Shown here: positions 28,167 through 36,414 of the stretch, piece after piece
How the letters are laid out: each line of letters begins with the position of its first letter
How positions within the stretch are numbered: position 1 is the stretch's first letter
NCBI RefSeq assembly: GCF_025060755.1
Contig: NZ_JANYUY010000007.1
Location: forward strand, 1-64,000
Origin: Paenibacillus doosanensis
GTDB lineage: Bacteria > Bacillota > Bacilli > Paenibacillales > NBRC-103111
DNA: 64,000 nucleotides
Direction: 5' to 3'
The notes under the pieces: model-generated
The model's input: the letters and a program-made list of their open reading frames with translations, nothing else
Told to the model about the DNA's origin: nothing
The model's database searches: none
Translations under genes and position numbers: made by a program

Positions 28167-29810
28167 TTACGCTTTGATAGGCGCTGCCGTATTCATGTCG
28201 GCGCCTGCAGAGGCAGATGCTGGTTCAGACACTTCGGAAGAAGACTGCTCCTTCGCTTTCTTCTTTTCTCTCAACAAAAAGACAAGAGGAATGCAAATAA
28301 ATGCCGGAATCGCCGAAATGTAGAACGTATCCGCAATGCCGCGAACCAGAGCTTCCTTCTGCATAATGCCGGCCAAATAGCCGATCGCCGTACTGCTGCT
28401 CGTCGCGGAATCGACGCCGCCCTGCGCCAGAACCCCGGATAAAGCCGAGATGAAGGAGGCCGCAGTATCCGAATAGCTGGGCACATTTTCCGTTATGCGA
28501 TAATAATGAAGATATTGCCGCGAATTCATGAGGGTGGTCAAGATAGCGATCCCCATCGAGCTCATCACTTGGCGGGTTACGTTAGAGAGCGGCGACGCAT
28601 CATTGATCAGTTCTTTGGGCACACTGCTCATCCCAACCGTCGAGATTGGCATCATGCATAGCCCGATACCGAAGCCGCGAATCGTCAGGATGACATTGAT
28701 CCACAGATGCGACGTATCCGCCGTGAGCATGCCAAGCTCATACGTCGTTACGCCGAGGATAAGCAGCCCGACAACGCCCAGCGGGAGAACGCCGATTTTC
28801 TCCTGAAGCTTCCCGCTGATCGGCATCATCAGTGCCATGACTACCGACTGCGGAAGCAGTAAAATACCGGAATCCAGTGCTGTCATGGATTGCACGTTCT
28901 GCAAATAGATCGGCATCATGAACGTGCCGCCCATCATGGCCATCGTGATTAGCCCCGCAGTTAACGTACTTGCGCTAAACCGAAGGTTTTTGAACACCTT
29001 CAAATTAAGAAGCGGCGCCTCCGCGGTTAATTCCGCCCACAGCAGCAGCGCAAAGCTTACCGCCGAGATGAAAAACAGCGTGACGATATACAGCGAAGTC
29101 CAGCCTTCCGTCTGCCCTTTACTCAGGGCGAGCAGCAGCGATCCGAAAAAAATAACGGACATAACGGCCCCGAGTGTATCAAACTTCAGGTTGGTCTGTT
29201 TCACGCCGTCTTTTAAAAAGAAATAACTGGCTGCGGCTGCAACGATGCCAACCGGCACATTCAGAAAGAACAGCGTTCTCCAGCTGTAATACTGGATTAA
29301 GAAGCCGCCGAGCGTAGGACCTAGTGCCGGCGCCACCATCGCCGCTACCCCCCAAATCCCCATCGCCAGACCGATTTGCTGGCGCGGTACAATCGTATAG
29401 ATAACAGCCATTCCGATAGGCATTATGAAGCCGCCCGTTAACCCTTGAAAAATGCGAAACGCAATCAGGCTTGAATCATTCCACGCGAGGCCGCACAATA
29501 AGGAGCCTACCGTAAAGCCGATTACGGAAAGAAGGAGCACCTGCTTGCTGCCGAATCGGGCGGACAAAAAGCCGCTTGCGGGAATAACGACCGCGGACGC
29601 CAGCATGAAGCCGGTGACAACCCATTGAATCGTTGTTGTCGGCACTCCGAATACGGTAGACAGCTTGGGAAGCGCAACGTTCACCAAGCTGCTGCTTAAT
29701 ACCGATACGAAGGTAGCCAAAATGATAGCAATCAGAGGCAGCCAAAAATTGGACTCCTCCTTATGTTCGAGCGGAGGAACCGCTGCTGTAGATTGAGACT
29801 GGTCAGCCAT
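28167..29810 (-). CDS. DHA2-family multidrug efflux MFS transporter, EmrB-type
   Basis: 547 residues, 14 predicted membrane segments. Motif A region GFLSARFGSKQVLL, motif C region GVAAMVAPALGPTLGG and QWVVTGFMLASAVVIPASG are typical of drug/H+ antiporters of this family. It starts 12 bp after the stop of the membrane-fusion adaptor gene, so the two form an EmrA/EmrB-like pump. The C-terminus is Lys/Glu-rich then Ala/Ser-rich and cytoplasmic. The TetR gene at 34365 may control it. Confidence 0.9.
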   Translation of the reverse strand: MADQSQSTAAVPPLEHKEESNFWLPLIAIILATFVSVLSSSLVNVALPKLSTVFGVPTTTIQWVVTGFMLASAVVIPASGFLSARFGSKQVLLLSVIGFTVGSLLCGLAWNDSSLIAFRIFQGLTGGFIMPIGMAVIYTIVPRQQIGLAMGIWGVAAMVAPALGPTLGGFLIQYYSWRTLFFLNVPVGIVAAAASYFFLKDGVKQTNLKFDTLGAVMSVIFFGSLLLALSKGQTEGWTSLYIVTLFFISAVSFALLLWAELTAEAPLLNLKVFKNLRFSASTLTAGLITMAMMGGTFMMPIYLQNVQSMTALDSGILLLPQSVVMALMMPISGKLQEKIGVLPLGVVGLLILGVTTYELGMLTADTSHLWINVILTIRGFGIGLCMMPISTVGMSSVPKELINDASPLSNVTRQVMSSMGIAILTTLMNSRQYLHYYRITENVPSYSDTAASFISALSGVLAQGGVDSATSSSTAIGYLAGIMQKEALVRGIADTFYISAIPAFICIPLVFLLREKKKAKEQSSSEVSEPASASAGADMNTAAPIKA

Positions 29811-29822
29811 GTGAAACGCCCC

Positions 29823-31139
29823 CTATTCTATCGTCACCTTACTGCCGTCCAATAACTGCTCCGATGGATTAAGGACGATTTGTACACTGCCTTTCAAATT
29901 CGGATTGTCCATCACATAGACCCAGTCCGCGCTTTTGTCCGTTGTCGCGACTTCAATCAGTTTCGCCGTACCGTCCTGGATTGTGAAAACAAAGGTTTTA
30001 TTATCTTTTTGAATCAGTGCGCTTTTCGGTACTTCCAGCCCGTTCTGGGCATAATCTTTCAGGTATACCTCTGCAAGCATCCCCGCCAGCAGTAAGCCGT
30101 CCGGATTGCCGATCGTCACTTTGACCGGGAACGTCGTGCTGTTCTCGTTGGAAACCGGACTTACGAAAGAAATTTTTCCCGCGAACGTTTTGTCCGGCAA
30201 ATGGAGAACTCTCACTTCAACATCAGAGCCAGCCTTCATCTTGCCGATTTGCGCCTCCGGCACGCTAAGCTCTACTTGAACCGGGTCCATCTTCACGATG
30301 GTTAACAGCATCGTTCCAGCCTGCGCCATCTCGCCCGGCTGGATGTTCCGTTGTGACACGATGCCGTCGATCGGTGAGATGACGGATGCATCGGCAAGAA
30401 CATGGTTAGACAACTCCAAACTCGCTGCAAGCCGTTCCACATCGGCCTGCAGCGCTTCGATCGTATTGGCGGTGGCTCCGCTCTTGGCCAGATCCAGCTT
30501 GGACCGTGCCGCAGCTACCTGGGCTTCCGCCGCCTTCTGCTGGGCCGAACTCTGATCGTAGGCCGCCTTGGCTTTCTCATATTCGTATGTGCCTTTATCC
30601 ATATCCTCTTTGGTTACGGTAGACGTACTATCATACTTATTTCTCAGACGGTTGTATGTCTTCTGCGCCAGGTCCACGCCGGATTTGGCCTGCTCTACGG
30701 CAGCGTTCACCTGGTTTAAGGAGGCTTCGGCGCTTTGAACCGCGCTCTCGAGGCCTGCAATCTCCTGACTGCGGGCGCCGGCCTGAGTGTCAGCGAGCTT
30801 CGCCTTGGAAGCGACCAGCCCCGCTTCGGCCTGCTTCGCCTGCGAGATCAGATCGTCGGTTTCCAATTGGATCAGCAGATCCCCCTTCTTCACGACAGCC
30901 CCTTCGTCCACTTTTACCTCAGCGACTTTGCCGCTCGTTTTAGCTACGATCTTATTCTCCTGATCCGGAATAATTTTACCGCTCAGACCGTAATCGACGC
31001 TTTGTCCCAGCTTGACTGCTTGAACCGAAATAACTTGCGCTGCGCCTGCCGTGTTGTCGGCTACTCCGCATCCGGGCAAAGCAAAAACAACGGCTAATGA
31101 AAGGATCGCCCGGAGCCATGCCGTCTGTTTTTTTCTCAT
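29823..31139 (-). CDS. HlyD/RND-type membrane-fusion adaptor lipoprotein
   Basis: 438 residues. Lipobox LPGC gives a lipid anchor. A lipoyl/barrel-sandwich half (VAEVKVDEGAVVKKGDLLIQ) is followed by a long alpha-helical hairpin (about 90-230, Ala/Gln-rich coiled coil), the second lipoyl half (SPIDGIVSQRNIQPGEMAQAG) and a beta-barrel region. It links the exporter to the cell envelope. Such adaptors in Gram-positives usually accompany ABC or MFS pumps. It is preceded by the relic of a second adaptor. Confidence 0.88.
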   Translation of the reverse strand: MRKKQTAWLRAILSLAVVFALPGCGVADNTAGAAQVISVQAVKLGQSVDYGLSGKIIPDQENKIVAKTSGKVAEVKVDEGAVVKKGDLLIQLETDDLISQAKQAEAGLVASKAKLADTQAGARSQEIAGLESAVQSAEASLNQVNAAVEQAKSGVDLAQKTYNRLRNKYDSTSTVTKEDMDKGTYEYEKAKAAYDQSSAQQKAAEAQVAAARSKLDLAKSGATANTIEALQADVERLAASLELSNHVLADASVISPIDGIVSQRNIQPGEMAQAGTMLLTIVKMDPVQVELSVPEAQIGKMKAGSDVEVRVLHLPDKTFAGKISFVSPVSNENSTTFPVKVTIGNPDGLLLAGMLAEVYLKDYAQNGLEVPKSALIQKDNKTFVFTIQDGTAKLIEVATTDKSADWVYVMDNPNLKGSVQIVLNPSEQLLDGSKVTIE

Positions 31140-31156
31140 GGTTATGTCCCCTCCCC

Positions 31157-31623
31157 TTAGCCTTTCAAACGAATTTTGATCGTAGTATTCATGCCCGGAA
31201 TGATCGCGAGTCCTGCTTGGTCATCGATGGAAATTTTGATCGGTATGCGCTGCGTTACCTTGGTGAAATTGCCGCTTGAACCGGAAGCCGGAGCTAACGA
31301 AACGGCTGAGGCCGTCGCTTCGCCGATCTCCATTAATTTGCCGTGCAGCGTGTTCCCCGGGAAGGTGTCGACCGTAAAATCGACCGTTTGGCCAAGCTTG
31401 AGGCGATTGAGATCTCCTTCTTCAATGTTAGCGGAAACGTATAGCTTCGTTTTGTCGACAATCATGGCCACTGTCGTGCCGGGTGAAACCACCTCACCCG
31501 TTTTGGCCATCGTCTTGATCACCGTTCCGTCAATAGGCGAACGAAGCGCGGCCTGATCCAACCCCCGGCAGCAACAATCACCGCAACCGCTAGGATAGTA
31601 TACAAAGCTTGCTTCCTCTTCAT
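31157..31623 (-). pseudogene. HlyD-family adaptor gene with internal deletion and frameshift
   Basis: A good ribosome site (GATGAGGAG) precedes ATG 31623, which opens with MKRKQALYTILAVAV, a normal adaptor signal anchor. After about 22 codons the frame jumps: the family sequence resumes in another frame at LDQAALRSPIDGTVIKT and continues through the beta-barrel to the normal end at 31157. The first lipoyl half and the helical hairpin are missing. Without a frameshift the anchor frame terminates a few codons after the junction (about 31560). Pseudogene by internal deletion; the first gene of the efflux operon. Confidence 0.8.
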
Positions 31624-31680
31624 GATTTCTCCTCATCCTTCTTCTCTAATAAGTTCCGAATGATTCCGGTGTTTCACAAT

Positions 31681-31698
31681 TATTTCGCATACGAAATA
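31681..31698. promoter_or_regulatory. 18-bp palindrome upstream of the efflux operon
   Basis: TATTTCGCATACGAAATA has perfect 7-bp arms around a 4-bp centre. It lies 58 bp upstream of the first adaptor codon, a reasonable place for a TetR-family operator. Confidence 0.45.
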
Positions 31699-31767
31699 TA
31701 AATGCGCAAACGCACTCTGAAGAAACGTCAGGTTCACCTCGCTGTTCAAACCAAGTTGATTGCAAAT

Positions 31768-31911
31768 TTAATTTACATACTGTTGTATAATGAACATCAC
31801 TTAAAATAGATTACAGGAGGAAGAACCGAATTGACAAGCAACACATAACGGCATTATGTAAAATAATAGACACACTCTTTTGATTCGTAGCCTACTTTCA
31901 AAAAATACTAC
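31768..31911 (+). repeat. Diverged direct repeat, copy A
   Basis: About 145 bp that align with copy B at 34169-34313, both in the same orientation, at roughly 60-65% identity by eye. Shared blocks are TTGTATAAT, ACAAGC-ACACAT, ATGTAAA and CTTTCA-AAATACTAC. No gene follows copy A on the plus strand. It lies upstream of the efflux operon; the 31637-32030 stretch otherwise holds only the palindrome and a terminator. Confidence 0.6.
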
Positions 31912-31975
31912 ATTTTTTTGTAAAATTGTATTTTTACACAAATATCATACGGGGAATTAACGTCATCCCAGCAAT

Positions 31976-32024
31976 AAAGAGCGAGGTTCCGGGTAGATCC
32001 CGACGAACGTTCGCTCTTTTTTTT
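31976..32024 (+). terminator. Bidirectional intrinsic terminator
   Basis: AAAGAGCGA/TCGCTCTTT perfect 9-bp stem, 26-nt loop. The plus strand carries a T8 run; the minus strand has a weaker tail just past the antiporter end. It would end minus-strand antiporter mRNA and any plus-strand transcript from copy A. Confidence 0.7.
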
Positions 32025-32030
32025 AAGGGA

Positions 32031-33993
32031 TTATTCAAGAATCGCGGTCTCCCGGGCACGAATATTGCGCCTAAGCGCATTGGCGACCTCCCGGGAAATT
32101 TGATTGCGCTCGTACAGCAATTGGACTTCGTTGCGTTCCGCCTGAATGGCGATCCACTGCAAATCTCGTTTCGTTTGCTCATTTCCGCGAGAAGCCTGAT
32201 AGGGTGCCGATAATTGCTCCCGGATAAATCGGTAATGGTGGATCACATCCGCCGCTTCGCTCTCGGGAGAGGCGGAACCGATGCTTTCAAAGGTTTCAAT
32301 GACGGCGTCGCACGTTCGAAGTTTGATGTTTCGCAGTTCCTCCCAATCAGATGCCGATATAAGGAATTTTTTTTCCGGATATATAGCCGACGATGCTCTT
32401 AATCAGCCGCCGCAGAACGATGAGCCAAGGCTGAACCCGCCCAGATTCGATCTGTTCGATTTCGCTCAGGTTCCATAAGGACAAACTAGCATGCCGTTCA
32501 CTTATAACACCGCTATCGAGCAGCTGGCGTATGACATCGCGCTCGATTTCTATAGCTTTGATTCTCAACCCTGTCTTACGGCACTTGCGCTTATCGAATT
32601 GTGCATGCCGAATCCAACGATGATATTGAGTGATGACCAGCGCGGCCTCCCCTTCATTTTCTTCCGTTGTCGCATGACGGACCGCTAGTATGGCGGAACG
32701 CATCATTCTAAGCTGGCCTTCATGCTCCTGCTTGGCCATATCCTCCTCGCCGTCCTCCGTTTTATTTCTGGCCAACAGCGGCAGAAAGATGCTTGCCGAC
32801 AGCAGAGACAGCACGATGACGCAGGCAGCCAGAAATATGGTCAGGCTTCGTTCGGGGAAAGGATCGCCGCTCGCGATGGTTAACGGAATCGTCATAGCGC
32901 CAGCAAGCGTCACTGCTCCGCGAACGCCCGACAGCGAGGTCATCGTTAATAATTTGAGAGAAACTTTCGTTTGATTCGGATTTTTCATGCGTGAATAAGC
33001 GAAGACCCATACGAAACGAAGCAATATGAGCAGAATATAGATCGCCACAGCGTATCCGATGACTACGAAATTATTAAAGTCCGCGCTTTCGAAAACAACG
33101 CTAAATACGTCGGGGAGCTGTACGCCGAGCACGATAAACACGAGACCGTTCAACAAATAAGCGATAATCGACCAAGTATGATCGGCCGACTCATCAGGAC
33201 GGGATTTGATTTTGTGGGAATGATCCCGTTCGATCGCATGCACGACACCGCCGGCAACGGCCGCAAGAATACCGGATAAGCCGAGCTCTTCGGCTATTAA
33301 AAAGAGTGTGAACGGAGTCAGAATATGAATCAGCGTATGCAAGGTCTCGTTCTCGAGACCCGAACGGCGGAGCAGCGAACGTATTCCGGTTATAACGACA
33401 GCTGTGACGGCCCCGGCGAGAAGACCGCCGATGAAAATGACCAAGAAGCTCATTGTGGCGTTCGCTAATGAAAAAATGCCCGTGACGGCAGCAGCAATGG
33501 CGAATTTGAATGCGACAAGGCCCGAGGCATCGTTCATCAAGCCTTCGCCTTCCAACAAATGCAGTAAGCTTTTGGGCAAACGGATTCGTCCGGCCAACGC
33601 ACCGACAGCCACTGCATCCGTCGGAGATAAAATCGCAGCAAGCCCGAACGCTACCGGAAGCGGCATTGATGGAATCATCCAATGAATGCAATAGCCAACG
33701 ACAAATACGGTGGCAAATACGAGACCGACCGCAAGTAAAAAAATTGGCGTGCGAAGGCGCCACAACTCGCCTCTGGGTGTATGCTTTCCGTCGTTATATA
33801 GAAGGGGCGCGATAAATAACACGAAGAAAAGTTCAGGCTCCAAATAAAAGTTGAAATGCGGAGAAACCAACGTTATTGCGCTTCCCAGGGCAATTTGAAT
33901 CAGCGGAACCGGAATGGACGGAAACAGATGATTTATCACATTCGATATCCCGATCAAGGCAAGGAAAATGAGTATTGTAACAAATAATTCCAA
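32031..33993 (-). pseudogene. CPA1-family Na+/H+ antiporter, frameshifted at an A8 run
   Basis: The N-terminal part (about 540 codons from TTG 33993) carries 12 or so membrane segments with GLAAILSPTDAVAVGALAGR and EGEGLMNDASGLVAFKFA, the ion-binding Asp regions of CPA1 exchangers. The frame stops at 32347. The family C-terminus resumes in the next frame and runs to 32031 (SDWEELRNIKLRTCDAVIE ... ALRRNIRARE). The switch maps to a run of eight A at 32367-32374; seven A would restore one frame. TTG start chosen for GGAGGAG 9 nt upstream. The membrane part may still be made as a truncated protein. Mutation, slippage or sequencing error are all possible. Confidence 0.8.
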
Positions 33994-34163
33994 TTGCAGA
34001 ATCTCCTCCACGTTGCTTAGATGATTTGACGGACGGCGCACTTAATGGAATGGTTGTTCGCGCGCCTTCTTCATTGTTTCCATCCATCGCGGCATTCAAA
34101 CCGGTCTGGCTTAAAGCGGCCATTCTCTTCAAAGAGCAATCCTTCGGATTATACCGACTGATC

Positions 34164-34192
34164 GTGACTTAATCCACACATTGTTGTATAAT
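34164..34192 (+). promoter_or_regulatory. Candidate promoter of the TetR gene
   Basis: GTGACT, 17-bp spacer, TATAAT at the edge of repeat copy B, about 170 bp upstream of the TetR start. Perfect -10; -35 4 of 6. Confidence 0.5.
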
Positions 34193-34313
34193 TAACAGCA
34201 TATAAATTTGATTATAGGGAAGACAGCCACATTTACAAGCGACACATCACGAAAAAATGTAAATTAGAATACAGAATAAGTCGTTTCTGTAGTTTATCTT
34301 TCAGAAATACTAC
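34169..34313 (+). repeat. Diverged direct repeat, copy B
   Basis: Counterpart of copy A at 31768-31911, here forming the leader of the TetR gene. TTTACA...TGTAAA forms an inverted repeat inside it. The rest of 33994-34364 shows nothing further. Confidence 0.6.
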
Positions 34314-34364
34314 GGTCGGGAAATCATTTGAAGTTTTTAATCCTATGAAGAAAGGACAGAACGG

Positions 34365-34949
34365 ATGGAGAAGACGCCTCCTCGTACAGACCCTCGTGTA
34401 CTTCGTACACGCCAACTGCTTAGAGATGCCTTTATTGAATTACTCCATGAAATGGATATCGAGAAAATATCGGTCAATCGCCTCACCGAACGAGCTACTA
34501 TCAACCGCGTTACCTTTTATCTGCATTATAGGGATATTCCCGATATGCTTGAAAAGATGGCGGATGAAATGATTTCGGAAATTAGAGGGGTTTTGCAAAA
34601 AACACCGGCAAGCTCTAATTCTCCGGAAGAAGAGCTGTCGGTGCTGGTTCATCTGCTTGAGCATATTGCAGAGCATGCCCAATTTTATAAAGCCGTTCTT
34701 GCATTGAAACGCATTCCGATCTTTACAGACCGTCTGTTAAAGCTGCTGGCGGAGTTAGTTAGCGCAAGAATAGTAGAACTCATAAAAGAAGGCTCCCGTT
34801 CGACGGATGGTATTCAACAAGATATTGCCATCTGGTACGGATCTTCCGCCTTAATTGGCACGATCGTTTCATGGCTGCGCAATGACATGCCGTATACACC
34901 GCTCTATCTTGCCAAACAGTTTTATTTATTGCGGACGTTACCGAGATAA
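34365..34949 (+). CDS. TetR/AcrR-family transcriptional regulator
   Basis: 194 residues. The N-terminal helix-turn-helix (about 12-60) contains LRDAFIELLHEMDIEKISVN and ATINRVTFYLHYRD, the TetR recognition pattern. The C-terminal helical ligand domain ends in DMPYTPLYLAKQFYLL, typical of the TetR C-terminal group that includes DhaS-like proteins. Ribosome site GAAAGGA. It is transcribed away from the antiporter. Its leader resembles the region upstream of the efflux operon, so it may repress both itself and that operon. Confidence 0.85.
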   Translation: MEKTPPRTDPRVLRTRQLLRDAFIELLHEMDIEKISVNRLTERATINRVTFYLHYRDIPDMLEKMADEMISEIRGVLQKTPASSNSPEEELSVLVHLLEHIAEHAQFYKAVLALKRIPIFTDRLLKLLAELVSARIVELIKEGSRSTDGIQQDIAIWYGSSALIGTIVSWLRNDMPYTPLYLAKQFYLLRTLPR

Positions 34950-35042
34950 GAGGCAGGAAGACAAAGCCGGCGTCTGGGCAGAGCAAAACTCGCCCATGCG
35001 GAATGCTCAGCTTTCATGATGCGGTCTTTTCCATATTCTGCA

Positions 35043-35741
35043 CTATCGTTTGCTCCAATGGATTAAGGCAATATCATGAATCATGCCGTTTTTTCGCTGC
35101 GTCGGAAAGGTCGCATAGGTATGCGCAATATTCAACTCATGCAAAATCTCGGATAACACTTCCGCTCGTTCCCGTTCCGTAACATGCTCATCCTTTTTCA
35201 CTCGAAGCGGTCCTGCAAATGGCCTGCCGACAGACTGTATTAAAAATACATGACGTCTTGCGGTTTCGTTTATTTTCAGCAAGCTTGCTTTCATATCGCG
35301 AATACGGTAAAAAGCGTTGGCCCCAAATACGATATCCGTCTTAAGCTCAGGAGCATCCTCCCATTTCGTAATGATCGCTTTAGGAATAGGCCCGTCTTCG
35401 CTCGGCCAGCTGCCGCATAGCTCTGTATACATCGCCTGCGATGGTTCAATAAGTGTAATCTCATCGACATAAGGGGCAAGCAATTGGGTAAAGCCTCCCG
35501 TTCCAGGACCGATCTCAAGCAGATGATCCGAAGGCGAGATCAAGCTGTAGACGGTATTCATTAGAGCCTGGGCGTAAGGGGCTAACGGATTTCGGCTATC
35601 ATATGCCGATGCATAAGTAGACCAGTACTTTTCTTCCTCTGCATCAACGGCTACGCGAGAGTCTTCCTCTGCCGCTTGCTCCCAGGCTTGAATCCAATAC
35701 TCGGAAGGCATCAACGAGAATATTTTACCTTGGTTTGGCAT
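35043..35741 (-). CDS. Class I SAM-dependent methyltransferase
   Basis: 232 residues. Motif I LLEIGPGTGGFTQLL (about 97-111), motif II acidic loop ITLIEPS and VFGANAFYRI as motif IV region give a complete Rossmann methyltransferase. The N-terminal part (about 1-90) is a charged helical region. Ribosome site AAGGAG. It follows the Fur/Zur-family gene by about 30 bp and so may be zinc-regulated with it. The substrate is not recognisable. Confidence 0.75.
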   Translation of the reverse strand: MPNQGKIFSLMPSEYWIQAWEQAAEEDSRVAVDAEEEKYWSTYASAYDSRNPLAPYAQALMNTVYSLISPSDHLLEIGPGTGGFTQLLAPYVDEITLIEPSQAMYTELCGSWPSEDGPIPKAIITKWEDAPELKTDIVFGANAFYRIRDMKASLLKINETARRHVFLIQSVGRPFAGPLRVKKDEHVTERERAEVLSEILHELNIAHTYATFPTQRKNGMIHDIALIHWSKR

Positions 35742-35770
35742 GGGCTGTTCTCTCCTTTATGTTCATGGGT

Positions 35771-36247
35771 TCACACTGAGTCGCTGCACGATGAGCAGCA
35801 GCCATATACATCAAATTTATACTGCAGCGGTCTAAAATGATCCGGAAGTTGTTCCGTCAGCTTCGACGGATCGAAATGCATGGAGATGATTTTCTCGCAA
35901 TGCACGCATATCAGATGATAATGTTCTTACTGGGCATGGATGCAGCTCATCTTGAACTTGACGCAGTCGTCGTAAACGAATTGTTCAATCAACCCCAGCT
36001 CCCTAAATAATCGGATATTTCTATAGACGGTATCGTAACTGATACCCGGATAGATTTTGGACAAATCGTTGTGGACATCCATTGCCGAGACAAAACCGGG
36101 TGCTTCCAGAAAAACGAGCAATGTCTGTTTACGCTGCTTGGTAATACGAGCCCCATACGCCGACAATCGTTGTATCATCGCATGTAGTCTGTCCAGGTCG
36201 GCAGCTTGCAAAGATCTCCGCGCTTTCCCCTTAGCAGGTTTCGGCAT
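35771..36247 (-). pseudogene. Fur-family (probably Zur) regulator with an in-frame stop
   Basis: From ATG 36247 (AAGGAGG upstream) the DNA-binding half is intact: ARITKQRKQTLLVFLEA and SYDTVYRNIRLFRELGLIEQ. A TAA at 35927-35929 interrupts after CIHAQ. The same frame continues EHYHLICVHCEKI and YGCCSSCSD to a TGA at 35771, exactly the family dimer/metal domain with two CxxC zinc sites. The full length would be 158 residues; the truncated product is 106. A Tyr codon changed by one base would explain the stop. The divergent zinc GTPase and Zur-type boxes argue for Zur rather than Fur or PerR. Confidence 0.8.
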
Positions 36248-36293
36248 AAATACACCTCCTTGCCGTTCACAAGGCAAGTATCAAATCAAATAC

Positions 36294-36322
36294 ATCTTAT
36301 AGTAATCATTACGATTTGTAAA
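36294..36322 (-). promoter_or_regulatory. Promoter of the Fur/Zur-family gene
   Basis: TTTACA, 17-bp spacer, TAAGAT on the minus strand, about 47 bp before the start. Zur-type box 1 fills the spacer. Confidence 0.5.
36301..36315. promoter_or_regulatory. Zur-type box 1
   Basis: AGTAATCATTACGAT closely matches the Bacillus Zur core TCGTAATCATTACGA, with the palindromic centre GTAATCATTAC at 36302-36312. It sits between -35 and -10 of the minus-strand promoter. Confidence 0.7.
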
Positions 36323-36324
36323 TA

Positions 36325-36335
36325 GTAATGATTAC
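36325..36335. promoter_or_regulatory. Zur-type box 2
   Basis: GTAATGATTAC, perfect 5-1-5 palindrome, next to the -35 of the minus-strand promoter and upstream of the CobW promoter. Confidence 0.6.
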
Positions 36336-36348
36336 TTTTAGTCGTTAT

Positions 36349-36377
36349 TTGACAGCTTGGCTCGCAATAGCTATACT
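36349..36377 (+). promoter_or_regulatory. Promoter of the CobW GTPase gene
   Basis: TTGACA, 17-bp spacer, TATACT: a near-consensus sigma-A promoter 38 bp upstream of the CobW start. Confidence 0.75.
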
Positions 36378-36385
36378 TTATATTA

Positions 36386-36396
36386 GTAATAATTAC
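36386..36396. promoter_or_regulatory. Zur-type box 3
   Basis: GTAATAATTAC palindrome lying at the expected start of transcription of the CobW promoter, where bound repressor would block RNA polymerase. Confidence 0.65.
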
Positions 36397-36414
36397 AATT
36401 AAGGGGTGAGATTA

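Noticed and set aside
31832-31849. Mini-frame TTG-ACA-AGC-AAC-ACA-TAA after GGAGG in repeat copy A (leader peptide?)
   Set aside because: The start codon is not kept in copy B, so no sign of selection.
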